5,078 nt of DNA, from the NCBI GenBank assembly GCA_021808185.1, contig JAKBCB010000313.1, positions 1-5,078 on the forward strand, written 5' to 3'. The notes under the pieces are model-generated. The model ran no database searches. It saw only the letters and a list, made by a program, of their open reading frames with translations, and was not told the DNA's origin. The DNA comes from Pseudomonadota bacterium. Lineage in GTDB: Bacteria > Pseudomonadota > Alphaproteobacteria > Acetobacterales > Acetobacteraceae. Made by a program: the position numbers and the translations under genes. Shown piece by piece: positions 1 to 4,571 of this stretch. Every line of letters starts with the position of its first letter. Positions within the stretch are counted from its first letter, which is position 1.

Positions 1-258
1 GAGTTCAAAGGCACCGGTAACTCGGAAATCATCCTCGACCGCAAGCTGTCCGACAAGCGCACCTTCCCGGCGATCGACATCACCAAGTCGGGCACCCGCA
101 AGGAAGAGCTGCTGGTGGATCGCGCGACGCTGTCCAAGATGTGGGTGCTGCGGCGGATCCTGAATCCAATGGGGCCAATGGATTCGATGGATTTCCTGTT
201 GGACAAGCTGAAGTATTCCAAAACCAATCAGGATTTCTTCGACGCGATGAATACCTGA
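1..258 (+). CDS. rho: Transcription termination factor Rho, C-terminal 85 residues (5' end outside window)
   Basis: Rho is the hexameric RNA-dependent ATPase/translocase that ends transcription at factor-dependent sites. Only the last 85 of roughly 420 residues lie here, in frame 1 from the first base to TGA at 256-258. The fragment begins in the conserved EFKGTGN strand of the ATPase domain. It continues through a FPAIDI segment and the SGTRKEELL motif; the Arg of SGTR (codon 97-99) aligns with the inter-subunit arginine finger, R366 in E. coli. The tail follows the usual pattern KMWVLRRIL...PMG...FLLDKLKYSKTNQDFF, and the C-terminus ends at the normal place, so nothing suggests damage. The I/L/DRKLSDKR and DITKSGTRKEELLV wording is alphaproteobacterial in my memory of the family. 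A GC hairpin follows 11 bases after the stop, so rho appears to be the last gene of its transcript. Identification is very secure. Confidence 0.98.
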   Translation, partial: EFKGTGNSEIILDRKLSDKRTFPAIDITKSGTRKEELLVDRATLSKMWVLRRILNPMGPMDSMDFLLDKLKYSKTNQDFFDAMNT

Positions 259-268
259 CGCGGTATGT

Positions 269-296
269 GGCCGGCACGGGACCTCCTGTGTCGGCC
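269..296 (+). terminator. GC-rich hairpin terminator after rho
   Basis: The sequence forms a 12-bp stem: 269-280 pairs with 285-296, including two G-T wobbles at 274/291 and 278/287. It is closed by the four-base loop ACCT at 281-284 and starts 11 bases past the rho stop. No T-tract follows, so this is an atypical (I-shaped) terminator or an RNA-stabilising 3' end rather than a textbook intrinsic terminator. Its position also argues against a gene starting at the ATG at 265, because the hairpin would lie inside that reading frame. Confidence 0.65.
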
Positions 297-337
297 GCAC
301 GCTGCGCCACGACCTGAGTTCCTTTCGGATCGTAGGA

Positions 338-378
338 TTGACGCATATCAATGTATGGGCGTCCCCGGCGCTTATTTT
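338..378 (+). promoter_or_regulatory. FNR/FixK-type anaerobox with -10 element (class II promoter architecture)
   Basis: Positions 338-351 read TTGACGCATATCAA, which matches 9 of 10 defined bases of the FNR/FixK/FnrL consensus TTGAT-N4-ATCAA. The second half-site is perfect and the first has C for T. The flanking A at 337 and T at 352 extend the dyad. The centre is 344.5. A TATTTT hexamer lies at 373-378, which would place the transcription start near 385-386. That puts the box about 41 bp upstream of the start, the classic class II activator position. The resulting leader of roughly 56 bases runs to the ATG at 442. The motif and spacing are seen directly; binding by an FNR-family protein and oxygen control are inference. 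Confidence 0.6.
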
Positions 379-441
379 GTGTCCGATCCAAGGCGGCTAG
401 CAAAACGCGATGGCAGCCCGGATGAGCGAAGGGGATGGGTC

Positions 442-921
442 ATGGCTTTGGTCCACGGAACGGCGTCCACCCGGCACCCGGCTGCGGCGTTCGCGGCGCT
501 GACGGCCCCGCCGAAGGGCCGGTTCAGAAAACCCCACCCGCATATTCACATCATGGCCGTCCCGTCGGATCATGCCGGCGTCCCGGCGGCCCATGAGCAT
601 CCGGACACCGCAGGCACGACCGGGCCCGTTGTGTCGGCCTATGGACTGGCTCCGCGCTATTGGCGCAGGCAGATGGCCGGCGAGACGGCGGATGAGCAGT
701 TGGACGGCGACGAGGCGGCTGGCGCGGCGGCCGGCGGCGAGGCGGGCGAGCCGGAGCATCTGGTGGACGAGAACACCGCGGATTTGCGCCACCGCATCCA
801 TGACGCCGAGATCGCGGAACGGCAACAGGCACGCGACGGGCGTCGCGGCCGATTGCTCATCAGCGCGGTCGTCGTTCTGGCATCCGTGGCGGTTGCCGAG
901 TTTTCGCCCTGGCTGTGGTGA
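442..921 (+). CDS. Unrecognised His-rich protein with C-terminal membrane anchor (159 aa)
   Basis: I do not recognise a family. The chosen ATG at 442 is preceded by AGGGGA (430-435) with a 6-base spacer. The frame is open further up to an ATG at 265, but third-position GC falls sharply upstream of 442, and that extension would contain the rho terminator hairpin and the FNR-type site. The N-terminal 60 residues carry eight His, including H-x-H-x-H at 32-36 and H-E-H at 51-53, which could bind metal. Residues 80-105 are Gly/Ala/Glu-rich and probably disordered. Residues 106-132 are charged and likely helical. Arg-rich residues 134-137 lead into one hydrophobic segment (about 138-152) ending in a Trp-rich tail, and there is no N-terminal signal peptide. 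This predicts a tail-anchored protein with its bulk in the cytoplasm. The gene has its own apparent promoter with an anaerobox and converges with the next gene. A later start at 553 (122 aa) is possible but lacks a ribosome site. Confidence 0.6.
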   Translation: MALVHGTASTRHPAAAFAALTAPPKGRFRKPHPHIHIMAVPSDHAGVPAAHEHPDTAGTTGPVVSAYGLAPRYWRRQMAGETADEQLDGDEAAGAAAGGEAGEPEHLVDENTADLRHRIHDAEIAERQQARDGRRGRLLISAVVVLASVAVAEFSPWLW

Positions 922-927
922 TGATGC

Positions 928-941
928 CGGCGGGGCCGCCG
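928..941. terminator. Short GC hairpin between convergent genes
   Basis: The 24-bp gap between two convergent stop codons contains CGGCG (928-932), loop GGGC and CGCCG (937-941), a perfect 5-bp stem readable from either strand. It could serve as a small bidirectional terminator. There is no T-tract on either side, and short GC stems arise easily by chance in DNA of this composition, so the call is weak. Confidence 0.25.
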
Positions 942-945
942 TGTG

Positions 946-1800
946 TCAGCCGTTCGTGGCGGACACGATCCAGATCGCCCCTGGCAGCCTGACCGACATG
1001 CCGTCGCGATAGGGCACCAGCGCCTCGCGGATCGCCGCTATGGCGGCGGGTCGGGTTTCCTCCGGCGCTTCGCGCAGCGCGCGGCTGGCGGCACCGATAT
1101 GGGTGGCTTGCTCGACCGCGAGATCGAGCCCCCCGCCGGCGGCGATGTCGAGCATCACATCCACCGGGGTGAAGCTGGGGGCGGACCAGCCGGCACCGGT
1201 GAGAATGCGGGTGACGCGCTCGGGATCGGCAAAGGCGAACGGGCCGGGATCCTCCGGACCGGGCTTCGGCAGGCGGGGAATGTGCTGGTAGGCGGCGTGC
1301 AGCGGCACGCGCATCCAGGTGTTCTCCTCGAACGGCCGCCAGCAGGCGAACACCAGCCGCCCGCCCGGCCGCAGGCCCGCGCGCAGATTGGCGAAGGCGG
1401 CCGGCGGGTTGCCGAAGAACATCACCCCGAAGCGCGACATCAGCAGGTCGAACCCGCCGGGCGGAAAGGCATGGGCCGCCGCGTCCGCCAGCACCCAGGC
1501 GAGATTCTCCCGCTCGCCGCCACGCTGGCGCGCCCAGCCCAGCATCGGCCCGGACACATCGAGGCCCGTCACATGGCCCTCCGCCCCGACCGCGTCGGCC
1601 ACGTGCAGCGTGGTGGTGCCGCAGCCGCACCCGATATCGAGCACGCGCTGCCCGCGCGCGGGGGCGGCGGCGGCGAGCAGGGCCTCGGTGACCGGGGCAA
1701 GCTGGGTGTCGGTGTGCGCCTGTTGCGCCACCCAATGCGCGCCGCCGGGGCCGTTCCAGTAGGCGATCTGGTCGGCGTGCAGTTGCGTGGCGTCGGTCAT
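946..1800 (-). CDS. Class I SAM-dependent methyltransferase (284 aa), substrate unknown
   Basis: The protein should transfer a methyl group from S-adenosylmethionine to an unidentified acceptor in the cytoplasm. Its N-terminus has the YWNGPGG-xx-W pattern (residues 14-23) seen in many UbiE/type-11-like bacterial methyltransferases. The SAM-binding motif I follows as VLDIGCGCG (53-61), then the acidic end of strand 2 in GLDVS (D81). Further on are a motif-IV-like FDLLMSRFGVMFF stretch and LRPGGRLVFACW. The C-terminal ~120 residues form the variable cap that would set substrate choice. The frame is open to an ATG at 1902, but I chose the ATG at 1798-1800 because GGGGAG lies on the minus strand at 1808-1813 with a 7-base spacer, and because family members start shortly before the YWNG motif. 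It is divergent from ahcY, whose product removes the SAH this enzyme makes. The fold is secure; the reaction cannot be named from sequence alone. Confidence 0.9.
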   Translation of the reverse strand: MTDATQLHADQIAYWNGPGGAHWVAQQAHTDTQLAPVTEALLAAAAPARGQRVLDIGCGCGTTTLHVADAVGAEGHVTGLDVSGPMLGWARQRGGERENLAWVLADAAAHAFPPGGFDLLMSRFGVMFFGNPPAAFANLRAGLRPGGRLVFACWRPFEENTWMRVPLHAAYQHIPRLPKPGPEDPGPFAFADPERVTRILTGAGWSAPSFTPVDVMLDIAAGGGLDLAVEQATHIGAASRALREAPEETRPAAIAAIREALVPYRDGMSVRLPGAIWIVSATNG

Positions 1801-1894
1801 GGCGTGGCTCCCCAGCGGCGGCGGGACTGGACACGAAGCCGGCGGCGCGGGCAAGCCGCTTCTCGCGCGTGCCGTCCATCCCCCGCGTTCGGCA

Positions 1895-1923
1895 TTGCCC
1901 ACATAAGCATATCCTTATATATG
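1895..1923 (+). promoter_or_regulatory. Likely sigma70-type promoter of ahcY
   Basis: TTGCCC (1895-1900, 4 of 6 to TTGACA) and TATATG (1918-1923, 4 of 6 to TATAAT) are separated by exactly 17 bases. Transcription would begin near 1929-1931, leaving a leader of about 20 bases that contains the AGGAG ribosome site (1939-1943) 7 bases before the ahcY ATG. The leader is too short to hold an S-adenosylhomocysteine riboswitch. The spacer between the two hexamers is occupied by the palindrome described separately. The match is moderate and no start-site data are available. Confidence 0.45.
1901..1920. promoter_or_regulatory. AT-rich 20-bp palindrome, candidate SahR-type (ArsR-family) operator for ahcY
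   Basis: ATAAG (1903-1907) and CTTAT (1914-1918) form a perfect inverted repeat around a 6-base centre. Over 1901-1920, 8 of the 10 symmetric base pairs match; only 1902/1919 and 1908/1913 break the symmetry. The site is an AT island in GC-rich DNA and sits in the spacer of the apparent ahcY promoter, a position typical of repression. SAM-recycling genes of several proteobacteria are controlled by SahR, an ArsR-family repressor that senses SAH and uses AT-rich palindromes of about this size. I could not check the exact consensus, so the regulator's name is inference. The site may also act on the divergent methyltransferase gene. Confidence 0.5.
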
Positions 1924-1950
1924 GCGCGCGACACTCACAGGAGCCACCAC

Positions 1951-3258
1951 ATGGCCGACGCCGCCAGCACCGCCGACTACAAGGTCAAGGACATCTCGCT
2001 CGCCGAATGGGGCCGCAAGGAGATCGCCATGGCCGAGGACGAGATGCCCGGCCTGATGGCGCTCCGCGCGGAATACGGTGCCAGCAAGCCGCTGGCCGGC
2101 GCGCGCATCGCCGGCTGCCTGCACATGACCATCCAGACCGCCGTGCTGATCCAGACGCTGGAACATCTGGGTGCGACCGTGCGCTGGTCCTCGTGCAACA
2201 TCTTCTCCACCCAGGACCACGCCGCCGCCGGCGTGGCGGCCGCCGGAACCCCGGTGTTCGCCTGGAAGGGCATGGACGAACAGGAATTCTGGTGGTGCAT
2301 CGAGCAGACGGTGCGCGGCCCGAACGGCTGGACGCCGAACATGATCCTCGACGACGGCGGCGACCTGACCGTGCTGATGCACGAGAAATACCCGGCGATG
2401 CTCGATGACGTGAAGGGCCTGTCGGAGGAGACCACGACCGGCGTGCATCGGCTGTGGGAGATGGCGAAGGCCGGCACCCTGAAAGTGCCCGCGATCAACG
2501 TCAACGACAGCGTGACCAAGAGCAAGTTCGACAACCTGTACGGCTGCCGCGAGAGCCTGGTGGACGCGATCCGGCGCGGCACCGACGTGATGATGGCCGG
2601 CAAGGTCGCCGTGGTGAACGGGTTCGGCGACGTGGGCAAAGGCTCCTCGGCCAGCCTGCGCAACGCCGGCTGCCGCGTGATGGTCACCGAAATCGACCCG
2701 ATCTGCGCGCTCCAGGCGGCGATGGAGGGCTACGAGGTCGTGACCATGGACGAGGCCGCCGACAAGGGCGACATCTTCGTCACCGCGACCGGCAATGTCG
2801 ATGTCATCACCATCGACCACATGCGCAAGATGAAGCACCGCGCCATCGTGTGCAACATCGGTCATTTCGACAGCGAGATCCAGATCGACGCCCTGCGCAA
2901 CTACAAGTGGGACAACGTCAAGCCGCAGGTGGACGAGGTGGTGTTCCCCGACGGCAAGCGCCTGATCGTGTTGTCCGAGGGCCGGCTGGTGAACCTCGGC
3001 AACGCCACCGGCCATCCGAGCTTCGTGATGAGCGCCAGCTTCACGAACCAGGTGCTGGCGCAGCTTGAGCTGTGGACGGCGCCGGCCGGCCGTTACGAGA
3101 AGAAAGTGTACACGCTGCCGAAGCATCTGGATGAGAAGGTGGCGGCGCTGCATCTGGCCAAGGTGGGGGCGAAGCTGACGAAATTGTCGCCCAAGCAGGC
3201 CGACTACATCGGCGCGCCGGTCAGCGGGCCGTTCAAGCACGATCTGTATCGCTACTGA
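1951..3258 (+). CDS. ahcY: S-adenosylhomocysteine hydrolase (adenosylhomocysteinase), 435 aa
   Basis: The enzyme reversibly splits S-adenosylhomocysteine into homocysteine and adenosine using tightly bound NAD. It relieves product inhibition of methyltransferases and feeds the methionine cycle in the cytoplasm. Aligned by eye to the human enzyme, the key residues are present: H58 (in LHMTIQTAVL), D135 (LDDGGD), E160 (SEETTTG), K190, D194, N195 and C199 (SVTKSKFDNLYGC). The NAD-binding GFGDVGKG lies at 224-231, followed by VTEIDPICALQAAMEGYEV. The C-terminal PFKHDLYRY supplies the K429/Y433 pair that reaches into the neighbouring subunit's cofactor site. At 435 residues it lacks the roughly 40-residue insertion between D135 and E160 found in many other bacterial homologues. 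AGGAG at 1939-1943, 7 bases upstream, fixes the start; the frame's open extension back to 943 is antisense to the methyltransferase and is not coding. The gene appears monocistronic, with a palindromic operator in front and a hairpin behind. Confidence 0.98.
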   Translation: MADAASTADYKVKDISLAEWGRKEIAMAEDEMPGLMALRAEYGASKPLAGARIAGCLHMTIQTAVLIQTLEHLGATVRWSSCNIFSTQDHAAAGVAAAGTPVFAWKGMDEQEFWWCIEQTVRGPNGWTPNMILDDGGDLTVLMHEKYPAMLDDVKGLSEETTTGVHRLWEMAKAGTLKVPAINVNDSVTKSKFDNLYGCRESLVDAIRRGTDVMMAGKVAVVNGFGDVGKGSSASLRNAGCRVMVTEIDPICALQAAMEGYEVVTMDEAADKGDIFVTATGNVDVITIDHMRKMKHRAIVCNIGHFDSEIQIDALRNYKWDNVKPQVDEVVFPDGKRLIVLSEGRLVNLGNATGHPSFVMSASFTNQVLAQLELWTAPAGRYEKKVYTLPKHLDEKVAALHLAKVGAKLTKLSPKQADYIGAPVSGPFKHDLYRY

Positions 3259-3264
3259 GGCTCC

Positions 3265-3296
3265 GGCGGCGGATGCGCCTCGCCGCATCCGCCGCC
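3265..3296 (+). terminator. Hairpin terminator after ahcY
   Basis: A perfect 13-bp stem (3265-3277 with 3284-3296) and a 6-base loop CCTCGC begin 6 bases past the ahcY stop. Such a long, uninterrupted, GC-rich stem so close to the stop codon is unlikely to be chance. No T-tract follows (ATCCTGGTG comes next), the same style as the hairpin after rho. It should define the 3' end of ahcY mRNA, either by itself or by blocking exonuclease decay after Rho-dependent termination. Confidence 0.75.
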
Positions 3297-3325
3297 ATCC
3301 TGGTGCCGCGAAGATACAATATGCA

Positions 3326-3360
3326 ACGTCATCGCCATGCACCGCGCATGACGATGACGT
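3326..3360. repeat. Long interrupted palindrome (14-bp hairpin) in the gene-free stretch after ahcY
   Basis: The outer arms ACGTCATCG (3326-3334) and CGATGACGT (3352-3360) are exact inverted copies. One C-A mismatch (3335/3351) separates them from exact inner arms CATGC (3336-3340) and GCATG (3346-3350) around the loop ACCGC. This gives 14 base pairs in 35 bases. The right outer arm also forms half of a perfect TGACGTCA palindrome at 3355-3362. It is not followed by a T-tract, and it lies 30 bases beyond an already strong terminator, so a second terminator is only one option. A regulator-binding site, or a member of a dispersed extragenic palindrome family, fits as well. The rest of 3297-3504 holds no gene that I can support. 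Confidence 0.6.
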
Positions 3361-3374
3361 CACTTATGTGTCAT
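3357..3374 (+). promoter_or_regulatory. Weak Pho-box-like tandem repeat
   Basis: ACGTCAC (3357-3363), a four-base AT spacer TTAT and GTGTCAT (3368-3374) resemble the 18-bp PhoB box of two CTGTCAT/C units spaced 11 bp apart. The units match 5 and 6 of 7 positions, and the spacer is fully A/T. A second AT spacer, TAAA, follows, but the next heptamer no longer fits. No correctly spaced -10 element was found just downstream, and the first unit overlaps the arm of the long palindrome, so this may be coincidence. Confidence 0.2.
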
Positions 3375-3468
3375 TAAAGTGATCGTGCGGCATCGCGCCC
3401 GATTGCTTATATGCCGACCTGTCGAAGCGATGGGTCGAACTTGGCGGCGGACAACCGTCCGGCAAATC

Positions 3469-3494
3469 GTCCGACATAATACTGTTGTCTGGAC
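3469..3494 (+). promoter_or_regulatory. Dyad symmetry and -10-like hexamer upstream of the 90-aa gene
   Basis: CATAAT (3475-3480) matches 5 of 6 bases of the -10 consensus and lies 24 bases before the ATG at 3505, but I find no -35 element at the right distance. GTCCGACA (3469-3476) pairs with TGTC/GGAC (3486-3494) as an 8-bp stem with one bulged T at 3490. The dyad therefore overlaps the -10 region and ends just before the probable ribosome site GGAAAG (3495-3500). It could be a repressor site or a leader structure. This is a weak call. Confidence 0.3.
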
Positions 3495-3504
3495 GGAAAG
3501 TCGA

Positions 3505-3777
3505 ATGTCCCAGATCATCACGCTGTCGCTGCTCAACGCCCCGTTGACGAGTGCGGTGCGCACCGCGCTCGCGGGCAGGCGCGACCAAGACGCGCTGTCC
3601 GATCTGCTGTTTCTGGAACGCTGGGAGCTGGCGCCGATCCCCGGTGCCGCCGCGGCGTTGCGCGTCTCGCAGATCCGCCGCGCCAACCCGACCCTGGCCG
3701 CGGCCGTGCGGGCGGAGATCGCCGCCGCCGCTCGGGCCACCGCGCCGCAGGCCCAACCCCGCGTGCTCGGCGCCTGA
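3505..3777 (+). CDS. Unrecognised small protein, 90 aa
   Basis: I do not recognise a family. The reading frame has a very strong G/C bias at third codon positions from 3505 to the TGA at 3775-3777. The in-frame extension upstream (an open frame from about 3379) has AT-rich third positions and an Arg-heavy, unlikely composition, so I chose the ATG at 3505. A modest GGAAAG (3495-3500) precedes it. The protein is Ala/Leu/Arg-rich and probably helical, with no signal peptide and no convincing membrane segment. Residues 30-45 carry ALSDLLFLERWELAPI, the most distinctive stretch and a possible conserved core. Residues 46-80 read as an alanine-rich helix with basic residues (R53, R58, R59, R69, R77). 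It lies 74 bases upstream of scoA on the same strand, with a GC hairpin in the gap, so co-transcription is possible but not shown. Confidence 0.6.
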   Translation: MSQIITLSLLNAPLTSAVRTALAGRRDQDALSDLLFLERWELAPIPGAAAALRVSQIRRANPTLAAAVRAEIAAAARATAPQAQPRVLGA

Positions 3778-3802
3778 TCGCATCGGGCTGATTGCGTCGG
3801 GG

Positions 3803-3827
3803 CGGGCGCGGTGGCAGCCTGCGCCCG
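3803..3827 (+). terminator. GC hairpin between the 90-aa gene and scoA
   Basis: CGGGCGC (3803-3809) pairs exactly with GCGCCCG (3821-3827). One wobble and one further pair inside can bring the stem to 9 bp around a 7-base loop. It starts 26 bases after the stop of the 90-aa gene and ends 24 bases before the scoA ATG. It may attenuate or end the upstream transcript, or be part of the scoA leader. There is no T-tract, and I found no clear promoter in the 74-bp gap. Confidence 0.3.
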
Positions 3828-3851
3828 AGGCATTGGCGCGAGGGCGGCTGA

Positions 3852-4556
3852 ATGGTGGACAAGGTTTATCCCGACGCAGTGGCAGCGTTGGCCGGGCTGC
3901 TGCGGGACGACATGACGATCATGTCCGGCGGCTTCGGTCTGTGCGGCATTCCCTCGGCGCTGATCGAGGCGATCCGCGAGTCCGGGGTCAAGGGATTGAC
4001 CGTCATCTCCAACAATGCCGGGGTCGATGACGCGGGCCTCGGCCTGCTGCTGGTCACGCGGCAGATCCGGCGGATGATTTCGTCCTATGTCGGCGAGAAC
4101 AAGACATTCGCCGCGCAGTACCTCGCGGGCGAGCTGGAGATCGAGTTCAACCCGCAGGGCACGCTGGCCGAGCGCATCCGCGCCGGCGGCGCCGGCATCC
4201 CGGCCTTCTACACCCGCACCGGCGTCGGCACGCTGATCGCGGAAGGCAAGGAGGTGCGCGAGTTCGACGGCCACCAATATGTGATGGAACGCGGGCTGCG
4301 CGCCGATCTGGCGATCGTGCACGCCTGGAGGGGCGATACCGAGGGCAACCTCGTCTACCGAAAGACCGCGCGCAACTTCAACCCGATGATGGCAACGGCC
4401 GCCGACGTGACCGTGGCCGAGGTGGAGTTGCTGGTCGAACCGGGCCAGATCGAGCCGGACAGCATCATGACGCCTGGGATCTTCGTCAACCGCATCGTCC
4501 AGCTGGTGAACGTGGCCAAGCGGATCGAGCAGCGCACCGTGCGCAAGCGCGCCTGA
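3852..4556 (+). CDS. scoA: 3-oxoacid (succinyl-CoA:acetoacetate) CoA-transferase subunit A, 234 aa
   Basis: This is the A subunit of a family I CoA-transferase that moves CoA from succinyl-CoA to acetoacetate, giving acetoacetyl-CoA and succinate in the cytoplasm. The N-terminal signature GGFGLCGIP is at residues 26-34. It is followed by SNNAGVDD (53-60), SSYVGENK (77-84), PQGTLAERIRAGGAGIPAFYT (101-121), GKEVREFDG, then GNLVYRKTARNFNPMMA and TPGIFVNRIVQ near the end. This order and wording match ScoA closely, and the length equals the usual 230-235 residues. GAGGG at 3840-3844 with a 7-base spacer supports the ATG at 3852. The B subunit starts 15 bases after the stop, so the two form a tight operon. 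Related AtoD or PcaI subunits are the main alternatives; the TPGIFV ending and SSYVGENK motif favour ScoA. The acyl substrate itself is inferred from family membership. Confidence 0.95.
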   Translation: MVDKVYPDAVAALAGLLRDDMTIMSGGFGLCGIPSALIEAIRESGVKGLTVISNNAGVDDAGLGLLLVTRQIRRMISSYVGENKTFAAQYLAGELEIEFNPQGTLAERIRAGGAGIPAFYTRTGVGTLIAEGKEVREFDGHQYVMERGLRADLAIVHAWRGDTEGNLVYRKTARNFNPMMATAADVTVAEVELLVEPGQIEPDSIMTPGIFVNRIVQLVNVAKRIEQRTVRKRA

Positions 4557-4571
4557 GGGGGAGGACCGGTC

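Noticed and set aside
265..441. Upstream in-frame extension of the 159-aa gene starting at 265
   Set aside because: It would overlap the rho terminator hairpin and the anaerobox, and its third codon positions are not G/C-biased.
397..825. 142-codon minus-strand open frame opposite the 159-aa gene
   Set aside because: It is Arg-rich and low in complexity. The plus frame has better codon bias, a ribosome site and a promoter-like region. Neither frame has a recognised family, so some doubt remains.
572..1012. 146-codon plus-strand open frame in another phase
   Set aside because: It has a very Arg/Ser/Trp-rich composition, overlaps the better-supported frame and runs into the convergent methyltransferase.
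943..1950. In-frame upstream extension of ahcY that would add 336 residues
   Set aside because: It runs antisense through the methyltransferase and has an Arg/Gly-rich composition. The ATG at 1951 has a good ribosome site and matches the family's N-terminus.
1801..1950. Possible SAH riboswitch in front of ahcY
   Set aside because: The conserved riboswitch core was not found, and the predicted leader is only about 20 bases.
1915..3363. 482-codon minus-strand open frame antisense to ahcY
   Set aside because: It is a shadow of the secure ahcY frame, with a His/Val/Asp-rich composition and no recognisable domain.
3778..3851. Possible sigma54 promoter (TGGC... elements near 3812 and 3834) before scoA
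   Set aside because: The required GC of the -12 element at correct spacing is missing in both cases.
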